From positions 103,057,142 to 103,121,141 of the forward strand of contig CM049306.1 of assembly GCA_026874595.1 (NCBI GenBank): 64,000 bases of DNA, in the 5' to 3' direction. Positions 37,288 to 49,056 of the stretch are shown here, piece after piece; position 1 is the first letter of the stretch; each line of letters opens with the position of its first letter. The position numbers and the translations under genes are program-made. This DNA comes from Sipunculus nudus. Its lineage: Eukaryota > Annelida > Sipuncula > Golfingiida > Sipunculidae. Under the pieces are notes generated by a model, which saw only the letters and a list, made by a program, of their open reading frames with translations, searched no databases and was not told the DNA's origin.

Positions 37288-37690
37288 TTAAAAATAACTA
37301 AATAAATAAATCATATGAAATCTGTTTAAACAATTAATAAGTATACTAAAAGGGAGGCTGTTTAAACTTTTAATCCCAGTGCACATGAAAGATTCAGATC
37401 TTTTTTGACCAACATAAGGTAATTTAAAATGCTTATTGGCAATTTCTAGTGAAATATCCATGAGATATAGATATGGATTCAAACTGGTCCTGTAAAAAAT
37501 ACATTGGTGCATTATTATGTAAAATCTTATGAATATGTGAAAGTTTAATCTGAACCTCTCTGTTTTTTTAACATATAGACATCCGATTCCATTGAACTAG
37601 GTGCAGCCAATATGTAACCTAGAGTCCTTACCTAAAACATATCTGATCATTTCATTCTGACATATTTGTAACTTTCGTTTTAGATATGAT
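37288..37690 (-). pseudogene. LINE ORF2 C-terminal fragment (degenerate)
   Basis: On the minus strand one frame reads LQICQNEMIRYVLG, then after one stop continues through NPYLYLMDIS, HFKLPYVGQKRSESFMCTG and IKSLNSLPFSI. This is the typical tail of non-LTR retrotransposon ORF2, with the late 'GIKxWNSLP' block, here with Trp replaced by Leu. It is broken by the internal stop (about 37601) and has no upstream reverse transcriptase on the same strand. It belongs with the inverted piece at 38437-38620. Confidence 0.6.
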
Positions 37691-38436
37691 GCGAGGAGTA
37701 CCAATTACTACATGTATAGTCAAAATAACACTGAATGAGGGGTGAACAGTTAATTACTATTTACTAGGGTGATGCAGTCTAGGCCCCTGACCATGACATG
37801 AAGATTTCTCAGGCCCTATAGGTTGAACACTGCCCTAAAGTGATTGGTTTGTAACTTATTAAATGCAATACTTTTCACCTTTTTCAATTTTATACTAATT
37901 AAAGTGTTTCATGAGTGTTCCATTTTCACAATCTCATCGTACAGTTAACGGAGCATATCCATCATTATATAGACAATAAGTCAGTGCACAAAATCTTAAA
38001 ATTTGACAAGGGATGATATGGCCAAGGGAATTAATAAACAGCTAGTGGAAATTCTAGTTCATTATCAGACAATGTAAAAGATTTTATATTTCAGTTTATG
38101 GCTAGCATTAAAGATCTGTTATAATCTATAGAATCAATTTGCTTTTTGCCATTAGAAGATACAGGCATACAAAACATACATGATATGTTAATGAGACTAC
38201 AGTATAAAGGACTATTCATCAGTATAAATGGTACAACTTTTTAAATTCAGGAAAACTGCTTTCACATATATCACAATATTTAATCTCCTTGTGATCAAAA
38301 TGCCAATTAAAGTATCTCGTTATAAGCTTACAGTATGAGCATTCTTTTATAAATTGGTAGTAATGGCATGCAAAGGTGGGAGACCTCAAAACAAGATTTG
38401 AGGATACAAGCTTAAACTGTCAGAGAACTTTGTTCA
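37691..38436. other. Probable further LINE remains, not resolvable
   Basis: Sequence between two oppositely oriented LINE pieces. Frames are broken by many stops and no motif is clear. Confidence 0.35.
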
Positions 38437-38620
38437 TATGAATAAAAATTTTATATATGCAGACAATTCTGCTCTTCTTATTTCCGGTAAAAACAAGAAT
38501 ATATAATTGAACAGCAGTTTAGCAAAGAACTCACAAATGAGCATTAGTGGTTAGTTAATAATAAGGCCTCATTACATCTAGGAATTAAAAATTGAGGATC
38601 ACTTTATTCAAACTAAACAA
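38437..38620 (+). pseudogene. LINE reverse transcriptase fragment (YADN box), inverted
   Basis: On the plus strand a broken frame reads FIYADNSALLISGKNKN, then QFSKELTNE, then after a stop WLVNNKASLHLG. These correspond to the reverse transcriptase active-site box (normally YADD; the second Asp is Asn here) and the region just after it. Several stops make it non-functional. The orientation is opposite to the C-terminal piece at 37288-37690. Confidence 0.6.
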
Positions 38621-38852
38621 ATTAAACCATGATACAAAAAAGCAACAAATGAATACAACACTACTTCAGGATGTGCCACACAAACATGGTCTTATGCTCC
38701 AGACACCTATACAGGCTCTTTATAAAGACTGCATGGTGTCAGCCAACAGGAAATCATGCATTACTTATACTTGAAAGCTTCCAGAAGCCTAGCAAAGCCT
38801 TGTGACTGCATCACCCCAGCCAGTTTGGTACTTTCATAGATCTTTAAGTAAA

Positions 38853-40152
38853 CAAGGGACCCATGGGTCACGGCGCTCAGCTGATCATGATTGGACTTAT
38901 AAAGGAATATAATGTAATATGTGAGTAAATGATATATGAAATAACCTGACTGATGGATTAATATGGAGTAAAATATAGTGGCTTATTTTTTATTTATTTG
39001 GGAGGGGTCGAAAAAAGCAAATATGAATGCAATGACAGTATGCTAAGCAGTGGTATAATGATGATAAGGCTATTTGTTGAAGGATCTATATTGTATGGAA
39101 AACTGCAAGAGTTCAATTTGACAGATACAAGGTTATGATTAACTATGCTGATGAGGGGATTTATGAATTTGTGACTGTATGACATAATATTTCGACAAGA
39201 TCTGTCTTGACAAGGTGCATTATTTTGATGCCCCTCACGTCTACATTTTACACAATATTGACATAATTTCTGGCATGTACATAGGTACCTATGGACAAAT
39301 GGTCAACAGTACTGAACCACCTGGATGGTTCTAAGGGCTATAGCATAAAATGTAGATAATGTTTGAGAGGAAGAGGTAATCTGGGCCATGGTTGGTTTAT
39401 ATGATTGAAGAAAAATGTTGCAAATAATATTTGAGACCTGACCATGCCTTTCCACTGTTAACCTTTTTGATAAGCTGTTGACAGTTCAACAGTTTACACA
39501 TTTGTCTGATGAGATCCAATTTATTTGGTAAACCTTTTTCATCAATTTTATGATATGTATACAGTTGCCATAACGTCCCCATTCCACAGGTGCAATGACT
39601 TGATGGGGGGGGGGGGGGTTGTGTTATGATCAGAGTTACAATGCCTCTGTCTTTCTGTAGATATTTTCTTTAATTAATAAATTTTATGCTATAGCCCTTA
39701 GAACTATTGTTCACAGTGCCAAGGAGCAAAGCCTCAGTGGGATGAAGAAGGGGATGGTGAGAGTTACAACACCCTTGCATATACATACAGGATATGAAAT
39801 TTAATTCAACAGTGCTTATAAAAAAAAGTATATTTATGAACATTAAATATTTAAAACAAACAGAAAGATGGAGAAACAAAGCAAATAATTTTTCTCCCTA
39901 TTCTACTGAGCCAAGAAATATTAACAATATTTGCATTTATTCCTTTTTTTCATTACATAATTTTAATCCAAGTTTCCAAATGTTACTATAAATTTACAGT
40001 ATAACATACATGTGATTGTGAATATTTCAGTTAATTCACATTTCTAAATTGCATCAACATTTATAGCTAATGTGTCTAGTTTATAGTACCTGTCAACAGA
40101 ATGGGCTGGAGGGAGGAAGGGAGGCAATTAGGGAGGGAGGGAGGGAGGGAGG

Positions 40153-40191
<39 letters not shown>

Positions 40192-40199
40192 GGACTGCC

Positions 40200-40232
<33 letters not shown>

Positions 40233-40500
40233 GAGGCTCTCTGGTAATTACTGCCTGACCCAGCCTGACCCAGACACTCACAGTGGCAGTAGGTCAGACC
40301 TGAAGGTGTTATGTAACTGCCCAGTACAATGCATTTATACTGATCTGATGTAAACAATGAAGACATGGTACCTGGAAACTTGAATAAAATCTACAGTTTT
40401 TGATCAATTGGTTTCAAATTTCAGATTTTAACAGATAAAATGTTAATGTGTACATGCTGTGAAAATTAAATCCACAGCACTAACAGGAAAAATTTGAATA
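38853..40500 (-). repeat. R1-long pieces with simple repeats
   Basis: Left end CAAGGGACCCATGGGTCACG then GCGCTCAGCTGA (38853). A block at 39360-39520 matches 35030-35290, and a piece of the R1 core (CTTGAATAAAATCTACAG) is at about 40380-40500. A G run of about 14 bases lies at 39603-39616. A purine tract of (GGGA)n then (GA)n with one interruption runs from 40110 to 40235. The (ACGG)n right end is not present. Confidence 0.6.
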
Positions 40501-41318
40501 TTTATATTTTTTTAAATGGTATCAGGAAAAAAGAAAAGTATTCTCAGCTATAAAACTAATACATGTGTTAAAATTAATCCAAGGATCAAAAAACCCAATA
40601 TATCATACCAGGAGCAAACTGGAGTTGGGAATGTTTAATTTTATGAACTGAAATAAAGGACCAGTGATATAAATTTTGATTATTTAGCCAGTATCATGTA
40701 ACAACTGATACAACCATGAGTTATAAGTCAAACAAATTAAAATCTTTAATGAGCACTTGTCTGAGTAATATTTTAAATTTTTGACATATTTATTTATTAT
40801 TTTAATTTTGTAATAAATATAAACCAACAAGTTAAACACCTGGAAAAGACCTGGAAATTTAGATTAATTTAATATAATCAACTGCATCCTTGTCTATCAT
40901 TATCTTGCTTCATATAATCCCTAATAGTAAACAACAATTTATTTTAATTATTTATTTTTCATTTTTATGGTTGAAATGAAAAATACCCAACGGTGACTGC
41001 ATGGTGTCATTTGAAATACAATTTTGGCCATACATGGAAGATCCATAAATGATCAGTAATTGCAAGGTAAACTCATTAACTATAAATCCCTTTTCCATTC
41101 ATTTTTTTAAGTTCTTATCATAAACCAAGAATTTAAAAAAAAAGTTTATTGTTATGTTTATGGCCTAAACAAATACTAGTGGAGGGGTTGGACAGTTAGA
41201 TCCAGTTGAAGCCACCCAAGAGCTGGCTGGCTGCAGAGTGCCTCGCTTCAAGCATGCATAATTGGCCTGAAAGGTCAATGTTGGGACATAAAAGAGGGGC
41301 TTCAGTACAGCCAAGGTG
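40501..41318. other. Unassigned AT-rich sequence
   Basis: No gene or repeat structure recognised. Confidence 0.45.
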
Positions 41319-42753
41319 TGATATGGTCTCATAAAAACTTTCATAAAAGCTAGTTTTTGACCAATTCCTTTTAAAACTTCAGAATTTAGAAGCTAAAATC
41401 CTTACATGTGCAAGATATGAAAATTTAATCAACAGTGCTTACAGGGAAAAAACATGCCATGGCCAAAGTTGGGCAAAATTTAAGGTACTGATTTTATATT
41501 TATGCTAATAACTTATAAAATTTGAAAAAATCAAGACTAATTTTGGGAATACAATTGAATCTTGATTAAATAATGTTATATCCCTGGCAAAAAATGTCTA
41601 CCTTCAGCAATTTTCATGTTAAGAGAGTAAATATATTTCTTGATTTTTTACAAAGTGCATTATGTTTGGGCCTAGAACTTAAAACAATTATACAATACTG
41701 ACATCATTTCTGGCATATGCATAGCGAATGTATAGAAAAATATGTATATTATATATGATAAAAGTCAGATCAGTGGTTTTGATATTAGGCAATCTTAAAG
41801 TGTAACAATGGGGTTCTAATGGAAAAATGAAGTTTTTTCTTAATATCTCGAAGGAATGCAGTCCTAGTGACCAAACTTTTAGTATGGTAGAGGATTTGGG
41901 GGACATCTCACTGTATGCAAAATTTAAGGAACTTAGAGCTGAAGCTGGGGAGCTGAGCTCTAGTGAACTGCATAACACTAGCTTGATGTAAACAATATGT
42001 GACATGGTGCTTAAAACTTGAATAAAAGCTACAGTTTTTGATCAACTGGTTTCAATATTTTTGTTTTTACAGTTGAAATGGTAACAAAAACATGCTTGAA
42101 AATTAAATCCACAGCAGTTACAGGAAAAAAATGTGCCATGGTCAAACTTGGGCAAAATTTAAGGTACTAATTTTATATTTTTGCCAATATTAAAAAAATT
42201 TAACAGATTTTGATCTAATTTTTGGTATACAATTAAATTTTGATTATTTAAAGTAGTATTACTGAAAAAAAATTCCTACCTTTAACACTTTTGGTCTTAA
42301 GTGACAAAATATCTTTCCTCATTTTTTTTACAAAGTCCATTATGTTTGGGCCCATAAAATTTTTAAATTAAATAATACTGACTTAATTTCTGGCATGTAC
42401 ATAGGAACCATATAGAGGAATATTTATGGTAAAAATGAAGGAAACCAGATGAGTGGTTTTGATATTAGGCAGTCCTGAAGTGTGAAAATAGATTTCTAAT
42501 AAAAAATTGAGGTTTTTCCTCAATATCTCGAAGGAACGAAGTCATATTGACCGAATTTTTTGCATGGTAGGAGATTTTGGGGACATCTAACTGTACCCCG
42601 AATTTCAGATTCGTAGGTCCAACGGTGTCGAAACGTGCCAGTCTTGTGGACGGACATCCAGACGGACAGACAGACGGACGGACAGACAGACGGACGGACA
42701 ACGGACAATGGACCACGACTATAGCTCAGATGACTTATAGTCAGCTGAGCTAA
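41319..42753 (-). mobile_element. R1 element with two ~690-bp tandem units
   Basis: CTTGAATAAAAGCTACAG-type unit starts lie about 695 bp apart (about 41319 and 42014). The first unit lacks the (ACGG)n end and instead runs into AACTTAGAGCTGAAGCT; the second ends with (ACGG/ACAG)n (42645-42705) and the CAGATGACTTATAGTCAGC hairpin plus CTAA. The pair at 51690-53096 has the same arrangement. Confidence 0.8.
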
Positions 42754-42859
42754 AAATTAAAACAAATTAAGGTTTTAAGCACTTTTAGTGCCTAAAACCT
42801 GCCTAAAACCTGTTTTAGCGGGGCAGTTTTAACCAGGTTATAACCTATGGTTAAAACCT

Positions 42860-43315
42860 CAGTGTTCGAAATACTGGGTGCCTAGGTGCAAAGATGCACC
42901 AAAGAACAGTTTTGTTCACCCATTGTATCACTGCAAGGTGCACAGTGTGCACCTGAGGCTGGTAACTAGGACAGATCAGCAGGACAGACACATGCACATC
43001 TGACAGTCAAGATGATCAAACAAGGATATATAAACACTAAAGCATGATGTCACACTAGACACTACATGTATATAGATCCAGTGATCAGAGCTTTTCGTTA
43101 GATGGATATTATTCAAGCTTCCATTCTGACCAGATTTAAACCCTTAGCTTATTTTTACTGCACTGAAATATGTGTATAAATTATAATATAGCTGTAATAA
43201 AAACAACTGTAATGACATTAATGTATTTGTGCACATTGAATTTACTTTGTGCACCCAGTTGTATAAGATGTGGTGCACAGGTGCACCTTGCCATTAAAGA
43301 GTATTTCATACACTG
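42860..43315. mobile_element. Small TIR element (456 bp) with 5-bp duplication
   Basis: The ends CAGTGTTCGAAATACT (42860) and AGTATTTCATACACTG (to 43315) are inverted repeats. AACCT flanks both sides (42855-42859 and 43316-43320). Inside, GTGCAC-containing palindromes lie near both ends (about 42938-42953 and 43273-43287). No coding frame. Confidence 0.7.
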
Positions 43316-43670
43316 AACCTTCATGCCTAAAACTTGCCAACCTAGACTTCATCCTTATAACTTGACAATGTCTGGGGGGGGGGGGGATTACTCAGGACCA
43401 GGTCAGTCAGGGGTAATCAGTGTCCTGCTGCCAAAAGTTATATATAATAATTAATACATAAAGTGACAGTATATTTCTCGATACTTCACAAAACACCTTT
43501 ATCTGTTTATGTGACAAAATGTCATTGACCAGAGATATGGCAAAACTACAGGATTAGCCCCAAATGATCAGTCCATAAAAGTGAGGTGAGTGACCCAGAC
43601 AGTGGCGTGGGGGATGACTCTGAGCAACTTTTTTCAAACACATACACACAAACACACACTGTATATATAT
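43316..43670. other. Unassigned, with a G run
   Basis: A G run of about 12 bases at 43375-43386 and a short CA/TA-rich stretch at 43640-43670 that borders the foldback element. Confidence 0.5.
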
Positions 43671-45702
43671 ATGTCGAGGCCCAGATTAGAATCTGGCCCA
43701 ATTTAAAACTGGGCCAGCCCAGATCAAAATTTTTATTTGGACCGGCCCAGATTAAAATTCTAATCTGGGCCAGACCAGTTTTAAACTGGGCTAGCCCAGA
43801 TTAAAATTTTGATTTGGGCCGGTCCAGATTAAAATCCTGTGATGAAGACTCCAGGATTTAAATCTGGTCTGGACTGATTTTAAACTGGGCTGGCCCAGAT
43901 TAGAATTTCGATCTGGGCTGGTTAAGTTTATTATCCTGTGGTGGACTGATTTTAAACTGGACCAGCCCAGATCAGAATCCTGATCTACTCCTAGGCTGGC
44001 TTCAATTACACTATATTTAACTAGCTGGCCTTTCATCAATTCAAAGAATTTGTAAAACATTGTCAGACTGTAAGTCAATAATAATTAATATTTAAAGAAT
44101 TTATTTCATATTCTATGAAAATATCATTTGTTGGATCCTGTCATATTTATTTTGTTATTTCTCCTCTCATGTAAAATGTCTAATATATAATTATAAGATA
44201 ATCATGTTAAACACTAGTATTTTACAGCTAAAATCTACAAATATAGTTTGCAGAACATGGGCATTATTTCAACAAACTAAAACAAAATTTAATCAATAAT
44301 AATTAATATATATGTTACTCAATGTTAAGCTTGTCATCCAAGACCTGTAAATTCAAAATTTTATTTGTTATGTTAAGTTATTTATCATTTTTCATAAGTT
44401 GGGTTTTTTTGTCTGTGATCTCCCCCCCCCCCCCCCCCTCCCCCCCCCCCTTAAAAAATTTGCAGTTATTGTAACATTGGACATAGAACTTATAACGTAC
44501 TACATATTAAGGAAAGAAGCCCTGAAACATCTATTCAGATAGAACAGTGGGAACAATATTAACCAACTCAGCGTTTTAACTATTGAAGGTAGAGAATATT
44601 TGTATTGCAGCTTTTAACTATCTTCAATTTACATTAGTTACCAGTTTATAGATTAGTATTTTTTAAATTATTAACTCCAAAGTGAAAACTCCACCATGTT
44701 TGTCACCCTCTGAATTAAAATTCTAAATCCAATTTTCACTCATGTTCACCTCTATTTTTGAGACTGGCAAATGACAACAATCATATCATTTTCTCAGCTG
44801 TGGATTTTCTGCTATTGAAAAATACAGAAATGGTATCACAAACCTCTCCCTAGCCCCATGTTTGAGCACAATGTTATGCTCCTCACCCAAATGAGCATCA
44901 AGACTGATAAATTACTTTTGTTCAGTTATAAAAGGGTAAAGCTGGTATTTCATTATGCATGTATATATTTAATATTACACATGAAATTTTGATATTCAAA
45001 ACAGAAAATTATCTCAGTTTAGTTGAAAATTCTGATATTAAGTCAAGTAGATGTCTCAGAACTGACACATATTCTAAACTGTGATTAATAATGGTAGTTG
45101 ATTTAGGTGAAGTTCAAATGTGAACTTGTATGCTTGAAGAATAGACGAAACCTAAGGAGCACATCACATTTGGTCATTAGCTTTTTCCTCACTAAAATAT
45201 TTTAAATCATCTTGTTCATTATGTGTTTTGTGCCCTTCAAAATGCTGTATCTGGAATAAATGTTTACTGTTTTCTCTGATTTAAGATGATAAAAATCAAG
45301 CTAGCCTAAGATTAGATTAGGATTCTGATCTGGTTAGGCCCAGTTTAAAATCAGTCCACCACAGGATTGTAATCTTGACTAGCCCAGATTAAAATTTTGA
45401 TCTGGGCCAGCCCAGTTTAAAATCAGTCCACCACAGGATAATAAACTTAACAAGCCCAGATCAAAATTCTAATCTGGGCCAGCCCAGTTTAAAATAAGTC
45501 CAGACCAGATTTAAATCCTGAAGTCTTCATCCACAGGATTTTAATCTGGACTGGCCCAGATCAAAATTTTAATCTGGGCTGGCCCAGTTTAAAACTGGTC
45601 TGGCCCAGATTAGAATTTTGATCTGGGCCGGTCCAAATAAAAATTTTGATCTGGGCTGGCCCAGTTTTAAATTGGGCCAGATTCTAATCTGGGCCTCGAC
45701 AT
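43671..45702. mobile_element. Foldback element FB2, GGGCC-type palindromic arms
   Basis: Inverted arms at about 43671-44005 and 45297-45702, outer ends ATGTCGAGGCCCAGATTAGA and its inverse. Each arm is a chain of short palindromes (CTGGGC..GCCCAG) joined by TTTAAAA and AAATTTTGATC linkers. The TCCTG...CAGGA segment near 43836-43856 has a counterpart in the other arm near 45515-45540. The interior (44006-45296) is AT-rich with no recognised gene and holds a C run at 44421-44450. It lies within TA-rich simple sequence. Confidence 0.82.
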
Positions 45703-45803
45703 ATATATTATATATATACCTTTTCTATTGTCTGTTTGAAACATTTAAATATATTGTATACAATTAAGTATATAGCTTTAGAAAATAAGGTATTCTGTTT
45801 CCA

Positions 45804-45876
<73 letters not shown>

Positions 45877-45882
45877 TATATA
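45703..45882. repeat. TA microsatellite between two foldback elements
   Basis: A long (TA)n tract at about 45805-45880. FB2 ends and FB3 begins in TA-repeat sequence. Confidence 0.9.
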
Positions 45883-47692
45883 CATATGTCACAGGCGAAA
45901 TTAGAATCCAGGCAGATTTAAAATCCGCCTAGGCAAGATTGAAATTTTGATCTCGCCTAGGCGGATTTAAATTCTGCCTAGGCCAGATTGAAATTTTGAT
46001 TCCGCCTAGGTGAGATTAAAATCCTGTTATGATCATATGTAGGATTTCAATCTCGCCTAGGCGGATTTAAAATCTGCCTAGGCGAGACTGAAATTTTGAT
46101 TTCGCCTAGGCTATATTAAAATCCTAGCTATTAATCTGCTTGATTCAATTATTTGGTTTAATCATGCTGATTATTTCATTATAATGTATATCTTCAAAAG
46201 TATAATCTTAATATTTAATGATAACATTATAAAATAAGTGACTAAAACAAGTTACTTGAGCTTAAAATAAATTCGGATTTATTACACTCATGATTTTACT
46301 GGGGTTGTCCTTTTATTTTTAACATATTTAATAGCAATTTAATTTTAGCAGACTGACAAAACAACACGAAATATGTTAATGTACACATCTGCAAAACTGG
46401 TAGTCTACCTAATATTTTAATTTTTTTCCACCGTGTTCTACAGCACATTTTCACACAAAATGTTGATAAAAAATTTATATATGTCACAGTGTAGATGGAA
46501 ATCCAGTTGAGTTCGAAACTCAACTATCTGAGATGGGAATCCCCATCTTAACGGTTGAGATGGGGATAGTCAATACTGTGATTGGAATATTCCAATGTAC
46601 ACTTGTTCACATTGGGATATCCAGAAGTCAACCAGTTCATTTTAGGATAAACTGAAATACACTAGTTTACATGAGAATATTTTAGTTTAGATGTTACCAA
46701 GAGAAACAGTTTATTTTAAAATATCCTGAAATACACCAGTCTACTTAAGAATATCTCAACCTTATTGTTAAGATATATTTTTTCCCTATTTCTTTTAAGT
46801 GGACACAAGAACATTGAGCCTCAGAACATTGAGTAGCTGCAAAAAATTACAGATATTATTGTATAAATAAATGAGGGAATTAAACAGACTAGGAGTGTAT
46901 ATTCTGAGAGTAACTACCAAGAACACATGTATAAAAAGATACTCTTTTATTATATTTAACATTTAGCAATTCCATAACTACATGGTAATCACAGTCTAAA
47001 ATATGCAGTATGCACCATTTATAATAAACAATAAAAATAACTAAAATATTCAAATACCTATATCTTCCTTGCCCCTTTCAGCTAATAAAAAGCCAAAATT
47101 TAATGTTATTTGCCAAGGCAAAAAATAAATGCTGAAACCTGAAAAAATCAGACTGAAAGATATAGTGTTCTTAATAAATTGATCTTTCAAAATCCAAAGT
47201 TTCTGTAAAACTTACACTTAAAACAAAGCAAAATCAAAATTTCCATCTTGTTGGCCAGGGCAGATCTTAAATTCCTAAAATGGTCCTATTCATTAAGATG
47301 TTCAGATATACAATTCTCAACAGATAAATCTCTCCACGCCAAATGTGAGAATAAACTGCAATTATTATGAAACAATCAGCATGATTAAACCAAAGAATTG
47401 AATGACACAGATTAAAAAGCTAGGATTTTAATCTGGCCTAGGCAAAATCAGAATTTCAATCTCGCCTAGGCAGATTTAAAATCAGCCTAGGCAAAATTGA
47501 AATCCTACATATAATCATAGCAGGATTTTAATCTGGCCTAGGCGGAATCAGAATTTCAATCTCGTCTAGGCAGATTTAAAATCAGCCTAGGCGAGATTGA
47601 AATTTTAATCTCGCCTAGGCGAAATCAAAATTTCAATCTTGTCTAGGCGGATTTAAAATCTGCCTGGATTCTAATTTCGCCTGTGACATATG
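45883..47692. mobile_element. Foldback element FB3, GCCTAGGC-type palindromic arms
   Basis: Inverted arms at about 45883-46190 and 47358-47692, outer ends CATATGTCACAGGCGAAATT and its inverse. The arms are chains of CGCCTAGGCG palindromes joined by GATTTAAAATC and GAAATTTTGATC linkers. The innermost part of the arms (GGTTTAATCATGCTGATT) also matches. The interior holds another hairpin array (46481-46776) and otherwise AT-rich non-coding DNA. Confidence 0.82.
46481..46776. repeat. Hairpin array inside FB3
   Basis: Starts ATGTCACAG like the FB3 end, then a series of short palindromes: GTTGAGTTCGAAACTCAAC (46506), GATGGGAATCCCCATC (46533), ATTGGAATATTCCAAT (46581). A GAAATACACYAGTYTAC phrase follows twice, about 77 bp apart. 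No opposite arm was found. Confidence 0.65.
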
Positions 47693-48384
47693 CCACATAT
47701 AACTATATATACATGTTAATTCCAAATCAGGTTTAGATATAAAATATTTAATATTAAACTCAGAAATTGAACTAAGTGCATATTTCTAACTAATATATAA
47801 TTTTTTTCTGAATTTCAAGGAGGGTGATAGATCATCCCCCCTTGCAAAAAGTTGGGGGTATAAACCCCCCCCCCCCCCTCCCCCACTCCACTCCATATTG
47901 ACGCATCCAATAGGGTCTAAAACACTACTGGTCTGGTTGGCAGCACTGTATGTGATGTATATAGCCACCCTCTATGCATCACTGCACACCAGCCACACCA
48001 TACCATCTAATTAGATGAACAGCTGTATAAACCCACCAGGCCATTATCTGGTTACATGTGAGATAGAGTAATTACTGGGGTGATGGTGTGTATTTACTAT
48101 TGACAACAGTATTCACATAACAATAAGTCAGTAACCTTTAATGGGTTTATTATTTTATATACCTGTAACCTTTGCTTAAAAATGTTAAATACATAATTTG
48201 TTTAGCCAAACCATGCTACTAAGCAAAAGTTGTTTTTCAAACAAAAAGAAAATTTATTACATACAATCATACAACAGATAATATATAAATGACTAACATA
48301 TACAGGACAGAGAAAAAGAAATGAAGACATCATACATTTGTATGACAAATGTAAATTAAAAAAAAAAAATTTTCTTCATCATTT
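47693..48384. other. C run and left inverted repeat
   Basis: A C run at about 47865-47880. From 47912 to 48007 lies the left copy of an inverted repeat matched at 54256-54383. The rest is unassigned. Confidence 0.6.
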
Positions 48385-49040
48385 AATATATCATGTACTG
48401 GCATCACTACAGTTTTATCTACCTTTATCTAAAGTCCAGATGTTTTTTCTCAGTGTTCAAATGTTTTAATTAAATAGCTTCCTTGATAGACTGGTAACCC
48501 CCTGGAGCTGTCAGGATTAGAGCGATATCATCTGCATATTGTATTAATTTATATTCTTTATCTCTGATATGAATTCCTTTAATATTTGGATTATTTCTGG
48601 TTTTACCTGCTAATAGTTCAGATGCTAAACTGAATAAATATGGAGATAAGAGGCAACCTTGTCTTACTCCTTGAGAAATTATGAAATACTCAGTTGCCCA
48701 AACTATATTCATGACACAACTGCTGAAATTAGTGTAAGGAATATTAAACCATATTTTGAAGAATGCTCCAAATTTGTAGAGACTTAAAGTATTCTGAATG
48801 TAAGACTGTTCTGAAAAATCGAAAGTTTTTTCAAAATCAATTGATATAAAGTAGTTATTTATCTTATGCTTTCTGGCAAATGCAAATATATCTTTTATTT
48901 TCATGATATTTTCCACAAATGTATTTATTTTATAATGAATCCTGTTTGGTCAGAATTTATAATATGAGGTAATATTGTATGAAGTCTATTTAACAAGGTC
49001 TTTGCAGTTATTTTATAATCTGCATTCAACATTAAAGGAG
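48385..49040 (-). pseudogene. LINE reverse transcriptase pseudogene (L1/Tx1-like)
   Basis: Non-LTR retrotransposon reverse transcriptase on the minus strand, 5'- and 3'-truncated. The longest frame (48916-48470) contains YFISIDFEKTFDF (box A, catalytic Asp), GVRQGCLLSPYLFSLASELLA (box B) and QYADDIALIL (box C, the two active-site Asp residues). Upstream, in another frame, lies TLLNRLHTILPHIINSDQTG, with the frame shift near 48935; downstream the frame shifts near 48465 into a stop-broken LIKTFEH...EKTSGL tail. The catalytic residues survive but the frame is broken at both ends and no endonuclease was found. The SDQTG and NNPNIKGI phrases fit L1/Tx1-type LINEs. Confidence 0.88.
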
Positions 49041-49056
49041 GGTGCCAATTTAAAAA

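Noticed and set aside
40070-40366. Arg/Glu-rich and Ser/Leu-rich frames
   Set aside because: Translation of GGGA/GA simple repeats.
43791-44078. 95-codon minus-strand frame with repeated DLGxSSLKSV-like segments
   Set aside because: It reads through the palindromic subrepeats of the FB2 arm.
45736-45921. Ile-Tyr repeat frame
   Set aside because: Translation of a TA microsatellite.
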